A stretch of 32,744 bases of DNA from Candidatus Tanganyikabacteria bacterium (GTDB lineage Bacteria; Cyanobacteriota; Sericytochromatia; S15B-MN24; VGJW01), in the NCBI GenBank assembly GCA_016867235.1, contig VGJY01000034.1, forward strand, positions 1-32,744. Direction: 5' to 3'. The notes under the pieces are model-generated. The model worked only from the letters and a program-made list of their open reading frames with translations. It was not told the DNA's origin and searched no databases. Positions 23,295 through 30,375 of the stretch are shown here, one piece after another; within the stretch, counting starts at the first letter, position 1, and each line of letters begins with the position of its first letter. Made by a program: the position numbers and the translations under genes.

Positions 23295-24020
23295 CTACTC
23301 CACCGTCACGTCGAGGCGCCCCTTGGTGGTGATGGTGATGGTCGCCTTGTCGGAGAGCGAACTGCCCTTGGCCGTCGCCGTGATGGTCACGTCGCCGGGG
23401 CTCGCCGACGCCAGCGCCGTGACCGTCCCGTCGCTGCCGACCGTCACGCGCAGCGGATCCGAACTCGTCCAGTCCACGACGGACGTCGTGGCCGCGTCGG
23501 ACAGTGTCACGACCACCGAGAGCTTCATGGTCGAGACGAAACCGGGGAGGTTGGTGCCGGTCGGCGCCTTGGCGTTGAGTTCGCCGGTCTTCGGCGCCAC
23601 CTTCACGCTCGTGGGAAAGGCGGTGGGCTGGGGAGTCGGGGTGGGGGTCGGAGTCGGAGTGGGCGACGGGGTGATCACAGGCTCCGGCGGGAGCGTCCGC
23701 AGCGGCGTCGGTGTGGGATCGGGTACAGGGGTGGACTGGGTGGCCGCGGAGTCCGTCGCGATGGGTGTGGGAGTCACGCCGACGCTGCCCGAGGAGGGCG
23801 ACGCCGACGGGACTGGCGATCCCGTCGCGCTGCCCGTGGCCGGGCTCGCGAATACGTCGATCGAACCGGATGCGTCCACCGGCGCTCTCCCCCCCTGGCT
23901 GCGGATCCGCACCGAGCCGGGCTCGTCGCAGCCCATCGCCAGGGCCAGCAGGCACGCAGCCACCGAGGTGGGAAGCCTTGCTGTTCCCGTGCGAGCGATT
24001 GTTTCGACCTTCTCCACCAC
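23295..24020 (-). CDS. Lipoprotein with Thr-Pro linker and Big2-like domain
   Basis: A 241-residue exported protein. It begins at GTG 24020 (or the adjacent GTG 24017). The hydrophobic stretch ACLLALAMGC gives a lipobox with Cys31. Residues 32-140 are a low-complexity Ser/Thr/Pro linker with a run of Thr-Pro repeats around 115-130. Residues 143-240 form an Ig-like domain of the bacterial Big2 type (VVDWTSSDPLRVTVGSDGTV, then ASPGDVTITATAKGSS). Such domains occur in surface adhesins and polymer-binding proteins. It is the first gene of a two-gene operon with the 1051-residue protein. The linker DNA is itself a GT-rich imperfect tandem repeat and so prone to length changes. Confidence 0.8.
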   Translation of the reverse strand: MVEKVETIARTGTARLPTSVAACLLALAMGCDEPGSVRIRSQGGRAPVDASGSIDVFASPATGSATGSPVPSASPSSGSVGVTPTPIATDSAATQSTPVPDPTPTPLRTLPPEPVITPSPTPTPTPTPTPQPTAFPTSVKVAPKTGELNAKAPTGTNLPGFVSTMKLSVVVTLSDAATTSVVDWTSSDPLRVTVGSDGTVTALASASPGDVTITATAKGSSLSDKATITITTKGRLDVTVE

Positions 24021-24062
24021 GTCCTGGCGCCCAGGGTCTCGTACCCGCGCCAGGAGCGTCGG

Positions 24063-24091
24063 ATTATCGAACCTTCATATGGGCCTTATAA
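24063..24091 (-). promoter_or_regulatory. Candidate promoter of the TIG lipoprotein operon
   Basis: Read on the minus strand, TTATAA (24086-24091) and GATAAT (24063-24068) are separated by exactly 17 bases, and the leader to the start codon at 24020 would be about 36 bases. It lies just downstream of the speD terminator, which fits a separate transcription unit. The -35 match is moderate. Confidence 0.45.
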
Positions 24092-24138
24092 ACAAACACC
24101 GACGCAGGATCGTTTATGGGGCTCATAAGCGTTGCACC

Positions 24139-24176
24139 AAAAAAGGATAGAGCCCGGCACCACCGCCGGGCTCTAT
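24139..24176 (-). terminator. Intrinsic terminator of speD
   Basis: ATAGAGCCCGGC (24147-24158) and GCCGGGCTCTAT (24165-24176) form a perfect 12-bp stem with loop ACCACC. On the minus strand the stem is followed by CC and six T (24139-24144). This is a textbook rho-independent terminator eleven bases after the speD stop codon. Confidence 0.92.
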
Positions 24177-24187
24177 GCGGGTGTCAG

Positions 24188-24616
24188 TCAGGTAGCGGGG
24201 ATCGGAAGCCGCTCCCGCTCCTCGGTCGCGATGCGAACCGCGCGCCCGACGCTGCGGGGAAATTCGCGGCCGCGGCTGACCAGTTGCTTCTCGTAGTGGG
24301 TGGCCCCGAATTCGCGCGTGATGTACTCAACGGCGTAATCCACGTCGAAGTCGCGGCACGAGAACATGTCGAAGCTCAGGTAGCCCTTGTCCGGGAACGT
24401 GTGGATGCTGATGTGGCTCTCGGCAATGAGGACCACGCCGGATACGCCCCAGTCCTCGGGCACTTCGCCCGAATACCGGAATACGTACGGCGGCATGATC
24501 TTGGTCATGTCGATGGCCGGAGGCAGCTCGTCGAGGATGGAAGCCACCAGGCTCATGTCTTCGAGCTTCGCCCGATCGCACCCGTAGGCGTCGACCATGA
24601 GATGTGGACCGAACAT
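24188..24616 (-). CDS. speD: S-adenosylmethionine decarboxylase proenzyme
   Basis: A 142-residue bacterial-type AdoMet decarboxylase (SpeH/class 1B). It makes decarboxylated S-adenosylmethionine, the aminopropyl donor for spermidine. The chain cuts itself between Glu66 and Ser67 in AESHISIHTFP; Ser67 becomes the pyruvoyl group. His72 and Cys87 (FDMFSC) hold the places of the processing and proton-donor residues known from the Thermotoga enzyme. The C-terminal 20 residues are a variable extension. AAAGGAGGTGA upstream is a near-perfect ribosome binding site. The gene has its own promoter (24702-24729) and terminator. No spermidine synthase gene is adjacent, so its partner is elsewhere. Confidence 0.95.
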   Translation of the reverse strand: MFGPHLMVDAYGCDRAKLEDMSLVASILDELPPAIDMTKIMPPYVFRYSGEVPEDWGVSGVVLIAESHISIHTFPDKGYLSFDMFSCRDFDVDYAVEYITREFGATHYEKQLVSRGREFPRSVGRAVRIATEERERLPIPAT

Positions 24617-24621
24617 TTTGT

Positions 24622-24642
24622 CACCTCCTTTCCTGTCAGGTG
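24622..24642 (-). promoter_or_regulatory. Possible hairpin masking the speD ribosome binding site
   Basis: In the speD leader (minus strand) CACCT (24638-24642) can pair with AGGTG (24622-24626), the core of the Shine-Dalgarno sequence, around an 11-base loop. The stem is only five pairs, so it would work only if stabilised, for example by a ligand or protein. Confidence 0.3.
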
Positions 24643-24701
24643 GTTTGCTTTCCGGATCGAGCCCGAGGGGTTAGTATCCGGAATTTTCGGCAAGGAACTC
24701 G

Positions 24702-24729
24702 ATTATATACAGGCATTTCCGCAATTCAA
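24702..24729 (-). promoter_or_regulatory. Promoter of speD
   Basis: On the minus strand TTGAAT (24724-24729) and TATAAT (24702-24707) stand 16 bases apart. Transcription would start near 24695 and give a leader of about 80 bases, long enough for folded control elements. The -10 is perfect; the -35 matches four of six. Confidence 0.65.
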
Positions 24730-24799
24730 CGGTTCAACAGAAAAGTTAACCAAGCGCCACGATCCCGTAGCCACGCGAAAAATTCCGATCCCGGGGCAA

Positions 24800-24878
24800 A
24801 CTGCGGAGCTCTCGATTTCTCCGTTTTTCTCGCTTTTTCTCGCTCGGGCTCGGTCGCGCTCGGTCGATCCCGGAATGT
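24800..24878. other. Short direct repeats downstream of the glycosyltransferase
   Basis: TTTTTCTCGC occurs twice in tandem, followed by GCTCGGTCG twice. This is low-complexity sequence between the stop of the glycosyltransferase gene and the promoter of speD. It contains no coding signal. It may aid termination of the minus-strand glycosyltransferase, but no clean hairpin is visible. Confidence 0.3.
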
Positions 24879-25826
24879 TTAAATTCCGGTTAAATTTTCC
24901 GCGCTCATGGCTGCCAGCTCCTGTCGCAGCGCGGTGTACCCGCGAGGGGCCAGGAGGCCCGGAAGGGCCAGCGCGGCGAGCGCCGGCCGCTCGGCAAGGA
25001 AGCTCACCAGCCGCGGCGAGGCGCCGTCCGGGCGGCGCCAGCCGCCCGTCATGAGCCAGAAGACGAAGTGGTGGAGCGGCGTCAACCCGATCATCAGCCG
25101 AACCTCCCACGTCGGCCGGAGTGCCAGGAACCGCGCGCCCATGCGCCCCCGTTCCTCCTCCAGTCGGGCCAACTTCTCCAGATCCCCGGGTGCGAACGCC
25201 GGATGATAGTGAAAGCCGACGGCGCCCGCGGCGCGCACCTTCCGGACGCCCAGGTCGCGCAGCCGCATCCCGGCCTCCAGATCCTCCCAGCCGTACTGGG
25301 TGAATCTGGCGTCGAAGCCGCCGGCCCGCCGCAGGAGGTCGGTCGGCACCGACACGTTCTTGGTGTCGAAGAAGGCGCGCGAGGGATCGGCGACCGGGAC
25401 TCCGGGGGCTGCCGGATCCACGGGCCGCGTGACGTCGACGCTGACGCCTTGCGCGAAGACCAACCTTCCGCCCGCCCGCCGGTGCGCCGCGGCGTGCGCC
25501 GCGAGGAAGCCGGGCACCACGAACACGTCGCTGTCCACGTAGACCAGTAGCGGCCCCTCGGCAAGCTCCAGGCCCTTGTTGCGCGCGGCGGCGCGCCCGG
25601 CGTTCTCCTGCCAGTGGTACCGCACGCGCGGGTCGAGTAGCGCGGCCAGGTCGCGGGTGCCGTCCCGCGAGCCGTCGTCGACGACCACGATTTCATATGG
25701 CGGCGCGGCCTCCTGGGCAAGCAGGGCCGCCAGGCACCGGGCGAGGAGGTCGGCCCGTTGGTGGGTGGTGACGACGACCGAGATCGCTGGACGCCCAGTC
25801 AGTCGCGTGTTATCTTTTTGTTTCAC
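24879..25826 (-). CDS. Glycosyltransferase family 2
   Basis: A 315-residue GT-A fold glycosyltransferase. The nucleotide-sugar pocket is marked by ISVVVTTHQRADLL (15-28), VVVDDGSRDGT (47-57) and the metal-binding DSD (98-100); the catalytic-base region is YGWEDLEAGMRL (Glu181-Asp182). Such enzymes add sugars to lipids, proteins or cell-surface polysaccharides; donor and acceptor cannot be read from the sequence. The region 235-265 (PTWEVRLMIGLTPLHHFVFWLM) is hydrophobic and may contact the membrane. Start GTG 25826 has no evident ribosome binding site. No other sugar-polymer genes lie nearby. It is divergent from rpmG, separated by 73 bases. Confidence 0.88.
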   Translation of the reverse strand: MKQKDNTRLTGRPAISVVVTTHQRADLLARCLAALLAQEAAPPYEIVVVDDGSRDGTRDLAALLDPRVRYHWQENAGRAAARNKGLELAEGPLLVYVDSDVFVVPGFLAAHAAAHRRAGGRLVFAQGVSVDVTRPVDPAAPGVPVADPSRAFFDTKNVSVPTDLLRRAGGFDARFTQYGWEDLEAGMRLRDLGVRKVRAAGAVGFHYHPAFAPGDLEKLARLEEERGRMGARFLALRPTWEVRLMIGLTPLHHFVFWLMTGGWRRPDGASPRLVSFLAERPALAALALPGLLAPRGYTALRQELAAMSAENLTGI

Positions 25827-25899
25827 AGAGCGTTTTAGGATCCAAGGTGGTCCCTGGCCGGTCGGCCCGGGTCCCTAATTTTAAGAGGCCTCATCCCAA

Positions 25900-26049
25900 A
25901 TGCGCGTCATCATCACTTTGGCTTGCACCGAGTGCAAGCGCCGCAACTACGTCACGTACAAAAATAAGAAAAACGATCCCGATCGCCTGGAGATCAACAA
26001 GTTCTGCCGCTTCTGCCGGTCGTACAAGGCGCACCGGGAAAGCAAGTAA
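25900..26049 (+). CDS. rpmG: Large ribosomal subunit protein L33
   Basis: L33 (49 residues) starts [19 protein letters not shown]. Cys9, Cys12, Cys36 and Cys39 form the zinc ribbon of the C+ type, meaning this copy binds zinc. Its length is that of the family. AAGAGG about eleven bases upstream can serve as ribosome binding site. It is followed after six bases by tRNA-Trp and then secE and nusG, an order common in many bacteria. The organism may also have a zinc-free copy elsewhere. Confidence 0.97.
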   Translation: MRVIITLACTECKRRNYVTYKNKKNDPDRLEINKFCRFCRSYKAHRESK

Positions 26050-26055
26050 ACGCTG

Positions 26056-26128
26056 GCGGGGTTAGTTCAGCCGGTAGAACGTCGGTCTCCAAAACCGAAT
26101 GTCGAGGGTTCGAGTCCTTCACCCCGCG
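26056..26128 (+). tRNA. tRNA-Trp (anticodon CCA)
   Basis: A 73-base cloverleaf: acceptor stem GCGGGGT pairs perfectly with ACCCCGC, the anticodon loop is CTCCAAA with anticodon CCA, and the T arm is GAGGG-TTCGAGT-CCTTC. The 3' CCA is not encoded. Bases A36-A37-A38 of the loop are the recognition triple for isopentenylation by MiaA and methylthiolation by MiaB, whose gene is at 30376. It lies between rpmG and secE and is probably processed from their shared transcript. Confidence 0.97.
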
Positions 26129-26157
26129 CTCTGCCCCACCCCCCTGAGACTTTAGAA

Positions 26158-26487
26158 TTGGCCGAAATCAAGCCCCCCAAGCCCCCGGAGGAGGAGCCCC
26201 TCGAGGCTCCGCCCCCGGCCCCGGCGCCCGAGCTCAATCCGGCGCTCACGCTCAAGGGCGCGGGTGGCGTTCCCGCGTTCGATCGCCTTGGCCCGTGGTT
26301 CGGCAAGACGCGCACCTTCTTCCAGGAGGTGGCCGCCGAGTTCAAGAAGATCAGCTGGCCGACCCGCCGCCAGATAGCGGTCGAGACCGGGGTCGTCATC
26401 CTGATCAGCGCGATGCTCACCGGCCTGGTCATGGGCTACGACTGGCTGTTCGCGCTCCTGGCCAACAAAGTTTTCTACGGTCACTAG
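26158..26487 (+). CDS. secE: Preprotein translocase subunit SecE, N-terminally extended
   Basis: SecE (109 residues) is the small essential subunit of the SecYEG protein channel. The core [20 protein letters not shown] (54-73) and a single membrane helix (about 75-100, [16 protein letters not shown]) are clear. It carries about 50 extra N-terminal residues rich in Pro, Glu and Ala, where most bacterial SecE proteins of the one-helix type have about ten. The only usable early start is TTG 26158; no ATG or GTG lies before the core. No strong ribosome binding site is seen, so it may depend on transcription through the tRNA. The nusG gene follows directly. Confidence 0.92.
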   Translation: MAEIKPPKPPEEEPLEAPPPAPAPELNPALTLKGAGGVPAFDRLGPWFGKTRTFFQEVAAEFKKISWPTRRQIAVETGVVILISAMLTGLVMGYDWLFALLANKVFYGH

Positions 26488-26513
26488 ATAGTCAAGAGGC
26501 ACATTTGGAAGCG

Positions 26514-27041
26514 ATGTTAGCGACCCGCAAGTGGTATGTGGTCCACACCTATTCCGGCTACGAGGACAAGGTCAAGGAGAACATCCTGCGCCGCGTCGAG
26601 TCGATGAACATGTCGGATCGCATCTTTCACGTGGAGGTGCCCGAAGAGACCGTCGTCGAGATCAAGGAAGGCAAGCGGGTCGAGAAGCCGCGCAAGGTCT
26701 TCCCGGGCTACGTGCTGGTCGAGATGGAGATGAACGAGGAGGCCTGGCACGTCGTGCGCAACACGCCGGGCGTCACGTCGTTCGTCGGGTCGGCCACCAA
26801 GCCCACGCCGCTCTCCGACCGCGAGGTCCGCAAGATCTTCAAGCGGTCGGCCACCAAGACCCGCGTGCAAATCGACCTGCACGTCGGGGAGCACGTCAAG
26901 GTCATCGGCGGCCCGTTCGCCGACTTCTCGGGCGACATCGTCGAGGTCAACCCCGAAAAGGGCAAGGTCAAGGTTTCTGTTTCGATTTTCGGCCGCGCCA
27001 CTCCCGTGGAGCTGGAATTCGGCCAGGTTCAAAAAATATAG
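26514..27041 (+). CDS. nusG: Transcription termination/antitermination factor NusG
   Basis: NusG (175 residues) binds RNA polymerase and links it to ribosomes or Rho. The N-terminal NGN domain begins [20 protein letters not shown] (6-25) and includes [11 protein letters not shown]. The KOW domain is at 123-155 ([20 protein letters not shown]). Start ATG 26514 is taken as the most conserved position; an in-frame TTG at 26505 with AAGAGG five bases upstream is a real alternative and adds only three residues. The spacing from secE is 26 bases. The gene is followed by a palindromic repeat and then rplK. Confidence 0.96.
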   Translation: MLATRKWYVVHTYSGYEDKVKENILRRVESMNMSDRIFHVEVPEETVVEIKEGKRVEKPRKVFPGYVLVEMEMNEEAWHVVRNTPGVTSFVGSATKPTPLSDREVRKIFKRSATKTRVQIDLHVGEHVKVIGGPFADFSGDIVEVNPEKGKVKVSVSIFGRATPVELEFGQVQKI

Positions 27042-27065
27042 GTAGGGCCGGCCTCCGTGCCGGCC
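27042..27065. repeat. Palindromic repeat between nusG and rplK
   Basis: GTAGGGCCGGC-CTCCGT-GCCGGCC occupies the first bases after the nusG stop codon. It belongs to the same family as the elements at 20056, 30337 and 32473. It is followed only by the rplK ribosome binding site (GGGAG near 27070). No T-run follows, so read-through into rplK is likely. Confidence 0.65.
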
Positions 27066-27081
27066 GAATGGGAGATTCGCA

Positions 27082-27507
27082 ATGGCTAAGAAAGTCACGG
27101 CCAGGATCAAGCTGGCCCTGCCGGCCGGCAAGGCCAACCCGGCGCCGCCCGTCGGCCCGGCCCTGGGCCAGCACGGCGTCAACATCATGGAGTTCTGCAA
27201 GGCCTACAACGCGCAGACCGCGGACAAGGCCGGCATGATCATCCCGGTGGAGATCACGGTCTTCGAGGACCGGAGCTTCACCTTCATCCTCAAGACCCCG
27301 CCGACGGCGGTGCTCCTGCTCAAGGAGGCCGGCATCGAGAAGGGTTCGGGCGTCCCCAACAAGACCAAGGTCGGGCAGGTAACCAAGGCGCAGGTCCGCA
27401 AGATAGCCGAGATCAAGATGCCGGACCTCAACTGCACGACCATCGACGCGGCGATGCTCCAGGTGGAAGGGTCCGCCCGTTCCGCAGGCATAGTCGTCGT
27501 CGACTGA
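27082..27507 (+). CDS. rplK: Large ribosomal subunit protein L11
   Basis: L11 (141 residues) binds the GTPase-associated region of 23S rRNA. It shows the diagnostic [34 protein letters not shown] at 10-43 (split here by the eye as two motifs, [17 protein letters not shown] and [10 protein letters not shown]) and a C-terminal rRNA-binding part ending AGIVVVD. Length matches the family. GGGAG lies at a good distance upstream. It is cotranscribed with nusG and rplA. Confidence 0.98.
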   Translation: MAKKVTARIKLALPAGKANPAPPVGPALGQHGVNIMEFCKAYNAQTADKAGMIIPVEITVFEDRSFTFILKTPPTAVLLLKEAGIEKGSGVPNKTKVGQVTKAQVRKIAEIKMPDLNCTTIDAAMLQVEGSARSAGIVVVD

Positions 27508-27572
27508 TTCCCCCTTTTCTATCGTGGGAGATCGGCCGCCCGGCTGATCGCCAGCACCACAAGGAGTAAAAC

Positions 27573-28286
27573 ATGGCCAAGAAGACCAAGCGGCAAAAGG
27601 CCGTCATCGCCGAGGTGGACCTCCAGAAGGCCCATGCGCCCACCGAAGCCCTCGCGCTGATCAAGAAGTTCGCCACTTCCAAGTTCGACGAGACCGTCGA
27701 GGTCCATTTCCGGCTCGGCATCAACGTCAAGCACGCCGACCAGCAGGTCCGCACCTCGACCATCCTGCCCGCGGGCACCGGCAAGACCGTGCGCGTGGCG
27801 GTCGTCTGCAAGGGCGAAAAACTCAAGGAAGCCGAGGGCGCCGGCGCCGACGTGGTCGGCTCGGAGGAGCTGATCCCCCGCATCCAGGAGGGCTGGATGG
27901 AGTTCGACGTGCTGATCGCAACGCCCGACGTGATGGGCGCCCTGGGCAAGGTCGGCAAGATCCTCGGCCCCCGCGGCCTGATGCCCAGCCCCAAGGCCGG
28001 CACGGTGACCTTCGAGGTGGCCAAGGCCGTCAAGGAGTTCAAGGCCGGCAAGGTCGAGTTCCGCGCCGACAAGCAGGGCATCTGCCACATCCAGGTCGGC
28101 AAGGCCTCGTTCTCGCCCGAGCAACTGGCCCAGAACCTCGGCTCGGTCGTCGATGCGATCATCAAGGCCAAGCCCGCCGCCGCCAAGGGCACCTACATCA
28201 AGACCGTCTACCTCAGCAGCACGATGGGCCCCGGCCTCAAGGTCGACGTGTCCAAGCTGAACGAGGTCGTCGCGGCGGCCGGCTAA
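27573..28286 (+). CDS. rplA: Large ribosomal subunit protein L1
   Basis: L1 (237 residues) forms the L1 stalk that helps release tRNA from the E site, and in many bacteria represses its own operon. Diagnostic parts are [16 protein letters not shown] near 50 and [19 protein letters not shown] near 130-148. The ribosome binding site AAGGAG lies seven bases before the ATG. It ends the nusG-rplK-rplA unit, because an intrinsic terminator follows and rplJ has its own promoter. In most bacteria rplJ follows directly; here a toxin-antitoxin pair intervenes. Confidence 0.98.
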   Translation: MAKKTKRQKAVIAEVDLQKAHAPTEALALIKKFATSKFDETVEVHFRLGINVKHADQQVRTSTILPAGTGKTVRVAVVCKGEKLKEAEGAGADVVGSEELIPRIQEGWMEFDVLIATPDVMGALGKVGKILGPRGLMPSPKAGTVTFEVAKAVKEFKAGKVEFRADKQGICHIQVGKASFSPEQLAQNLGSVVDAIIKAKPAAAKGTYIKTVYLSSTMGPGLKVDVSKLNEVVAAAG

Positions 28287-28301
28287 CCGGCGAATCGATC
28301 T

Positions 28302-28332
28302 AGCCGGGGCCGGTCGGCCCCGGCTTTTCTTT
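28302..28332 (+). terminator. Intrinsic terminator after rplA
   Basis: AGCCGGGGCC (28302-28311) pairs with GGCCCCGGCT (28316-28325) around GGTC, followed by TTTTCTTTT. It closes the rpmG-to-rplA unit and separates it from rplJ. The stem resembles the palindromic repeat family but its arms differ. Confidence 0.9.
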
Positions 28333-28432
28333 TGCCCGTCTCTGCCCGGGGCGTCTTCGCGTCGTCCCCTCCGGATCCCTCACCTGAAAGCCGGCTCGGG
28401 AGGCAGGTCGCTGGGCCTCCCCCGGCCCGGCA

Positions 28433-28768
28433 TCAAAGGCCGAGCAAGATGGCCAGTTTCATCTCGACCTCGGCCAACTTGGCTCTCGAGAGGCGCCCCA
28501 GGCGTGACTCCATGCGATCGACCGAGATCGACCGGACGGCCTCGCAAAGCACCTGGCAGGTCCTGGGCAATCCTCCATCGGGAGGCCGGAGTTCCACATG
28601 CTGGGGCATGGGCCGCGCCGAGGCCGAAATCGGGATCACGATGCTGATGCCGGCGCGAGAATGGTTGAGCGCATCGTCCGAAATCACCAGGGCGGGCCGC
28701 CGACCTGCTTGCTCATGGCCCTGGGCCGGGTCGAGATCGACCCACCAGACCTCTCCGCGGTCAGGCAC
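28433..28768 (-). CDS. mazF: PemK/MazF-type endoribonuclease toxin
   Basis: A 111-residue MazF-like protein. Members are sequence-specific RNases that halt growth until bound by the antitoxin. Typical elements are RGEVWWVDLDPAQGHEQAGRRPALVIS (split motifs EVWWVDLDP and GRRPALVIS) and IVIPIS, then HVEL. Arg24 is the catalytic arginine; the second catalytic position, usually Thr, is Ser48. The GTG start at 28768 places GAGG eight bases upstream and overlaps the antitoxin stop by eight bases; an ATG at 28789 is possible but would add seven unconserved residues. It lies on the opposite strand between rplA and rplJ. Confidence 0.88.
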   Translation of the reverse strand: MPDRGEVWWVDLDPAQGHEQAGRRPALVISDDALNHSRAGISIVIPISASARPMPQHVELRPPDGGLPRTCQVLCEAVRSISVDRMESRLGRLSRAKLAEVEMKLAILLGL

Positions 28769-29042
28769 CGTCGGGCCTCGCGAGAGCATCGCCCACCGTC
28801 ACGTCCCAGGCCGCAAGTTCGGCCCGATACGCTTCGAAGGCGGCCTCGTCGCGCGCCAGGTCCTCGAAGGCGGACGCCATGTCCTCGAGGAAGCGCCTGC
28901 GCTCCAGGTCGGCGACCGCGCGTTCGACGACCTCGCGGTGCGACTGGCCGAGGAGTTTCGTCAGCCGCGCGACCCGTGCGTGCGTCTCGTCGCTGACCCG
29001 CAACAGCTTGCCCTTGGCCTGTCGGCCGTTCTGCCCCGGCAT
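28761..29042 (-). CDS. Ribbon-helix-helix antitoxin of the MazF-type toxin
   Basis: A 93-residue protein just upstream of the toxin, overlapping it by eight bases. Residues 11-52 (KLLRVSDETHARVARLTKLL, then SHREVVERAVADLE) fit a ribbon-helix-helix DNA-binding fold, and the acidic helical C-terminus (53-85) is the likely toxin-binding tail. Antitoxins of this type repress their own promoter: a perfect inverted repeat lies just upstream (29049-29068). ATG 29042 is used because that repeat then sits wholly in the leader; an ATG at 29057 lies inside it. No Shine-Dalgarno sequence is seen for either start. Confidence 0.75.
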   Translation of the reverse strand: MPGQNGRQAKGKLLRVSDETHARVARLTKLLGQSHREVVERAVADLERRRFLEDMASAFEDLARDEAAFEAYRAELAAWDVTVGDALARPDGA

Positions 29043-29048
29043 GCGGCT

Positions 29049-29076
29049 AGTATACATCTGCGTATACTGAATTGTA
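29049..29076 (-). promoter_or_regulatory. Promoter and operator of the toxin-antitoxin pair
   Basis: AGTATAC (29049-29055) and GTATACT (29062-29068) form a perfect 7-base inverted repeat around ATCTGC. On the minus strand TACAAT (29071-29076) is a good -10, which places the RNA start inside the repeat. That is the classic position for autorepression by an antitoxin. Confidence 0.7.
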
Positions 29077-29139
29077 AACGCCTTGGACTACACCCGGATG
29101 GAGGAGGCGGTCCCATCGACGACCTGGTGCGCCACCGGT

Positions 29140-29169
29140 TTGCGGAATCGGGCCATTCCACGGTAGAAT
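29140..29169 (+). promoter_or_regulatory. Promoter of rplJ-rplL
   Basis: TTGCGG (29140-29145) and TAGAAT (29164-29169) are 18 bases apart and lie directly before the L10 leader. RNA would start near 29176. This gives rplJ-rplL a transcription unit separate from rplK-rplA. Confidence 0.6.
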
Positions 29170-29177
29170 GCCCTTGC

Positions 29178-29245
29178 CACCGGAGACAGCAGGTCAGCCG
29201 TCAGGCTCTTAATCGGACCCTCGGGTCCGGCCCGCCGAGGTCGCG
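29178..29245 (+). ncRNA. Ribosomal protein L10 leader
   Basis: The rplJ leader RNA contains GGAGACAGCAGG (29182-29193), CTTAAT (29207-29212), the hairpin CGGACCC/GGGTCCG (29214-29229) and CCCGCCGAGGT. These are the conserved elements, in the right order, of the L10 leader found before rplJ in many bacteria. L10 (with L12) binds it to control its own synthesis. A second hairpin, CGAAGGG/CCCTTCG (29263-29280), follows and may be part of the switch. The remainder of the leader up to 29354 shows only the strong ribosome binding site AAAGGAGGTGAA. Confidence 0.8.
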
Positions 29246-29354
29246 ATATCGGTCGAACACCGCGAAGGGACACCCCTTCGTCCAGGTGGTCGAGCGGATC
29301 GGCCAACAACCGGTTCCGGCTCCCACTCTTGGACGAAAGGAGGTGAATCCCCCA

Positions 29355-29894
29355 ATGCCAACCAAGCAGCAGAAGCACGACACGCTCGGCTCGCTCAAGA
29401 CGCAATTCGGCAAGGCCCAGGTCGCCCTGGTGACCGATTACCGCGGCCTCACGGTCGCCGAGATCACCGATCTGCGGCGGCGCCTGCAGAAGGTCGGCGC
29501 CGATTTCACGGTTGCCAAGAACACCCTCATCAAGCTCGCGACCAAGGACGACACCGACTGGCAGTTGCTAGACAGCCTGCTCGAAGGTCCCACCGCCCTG
29601 GCCATCGGCTACGACGACGCCGTGGCTCCTGCGAAGGTCCTCCAGGACTTCGCCAAGGAGAAGCGCAAGGTCGTCATCAAGGTCCGCGGCGGCGTGCTCC
29701 AGGGCAAGATGCTCAACGAAGCGGGCGTCAAGGCCCTGGCGTCCTTGCCGAGCCGCGAGCAACTGCTCGCGCAGCTCATGGGCTCGCTCAACGCGCCGGC
29801 CACCAACCTGGTGTCCGTCACGGCGGGCGTCGCCCGCAAGCTCGTGTACTGCCTCGAGGCGCGTCGCAAGCAACTCGAAGGCCAGACCGCCTAG
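29355..29894 (+). CDS. rplJ: Large ribosomal subunit protein L10
   Basis: L10 (179 residues) is the base of the ribosomal stalk; its C-terminal helix holds L7/L12 dimers. Seen are VALVTDYRGLTVAEITDLRR (27-46), ADFTVAKNTLIKLA and LVYCLEARRKQLEG at the C-terminus. ATG 29355 is preceded by AAAGGAGGTGAA. A long open frame runs in the same phase from 28332, but it crosses the toxin genes and the leader and has no meaning as protein. It is under L10 leader control and cotranscribed with rplL. Confidence 0.97.
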   Translation: MPTKQQKHDTLGSLKTQFGKAQVALVTDYRGLTVAEITDLRRRLQKVGADFTVAKNTLIKLATKDDTDWQLLDSLLEGPTALAIGYDDAVAPAKVLQDFAKEKRKVVIKVRGGVLQGKMLNEAGVKALASLPSREQLLAQLMGSLNAPATNLVSVTAGVARKLVYCLEARRKQLEGQTA

Positions 29895-29936
29895 TTAGTC
29901 AGTTTTTCAGTTCGATCGATAGGAGATACATAGAAA

Positions 29937-30317
<381 letters not shown>

Positions 30318-30336
30318 CACCCGTACGTGTGCCACC

Positions 30337-30360
30337 GGGGCCGGCCTTCGCGCCGGCCCT
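30337..30360. repeat. Palindromic repeat between rplL and miaB
   Basis: GGGGCCGGC-CTTCGC-GCCGGCCCT lies 20 bases after the rplL stop. It belongs to the repeat family at 20056, 27042 and 32473. No T-run follows (TATACTTC), so it may weaken rather than end transcription into miaB, whose start is 16 bases downstream. Confidence 0.65.
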
Positions 30361-30375
30361 ATACTTCAAAGAGTG

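Noticed and set aside
21160-23955. Long open frame of more than 900 codons in another phase across the TIG lipoproteins
   Set aside because: It is Arg/Gly/His-rich out-of-frame sequence, as usual opposite or beside GC-rich genes, and lies over genes with clear domains and signal peptides.
28761-29042. Antitoxin as a transcription regulator unrelated to the toxin
   Set aside because: It overlaps the MazF-like gene by eight bases and has its own inverted-repeat operator, so pairing with the toxin is the simpler reading.
28332-29354. N-terminal extension of L10 upstream of 29355
   Set aside because: It crosses the toxin-antitoxin genes, the promoter and the L10 leader; the strong ribosome binding site and family length fix the start at 29355.
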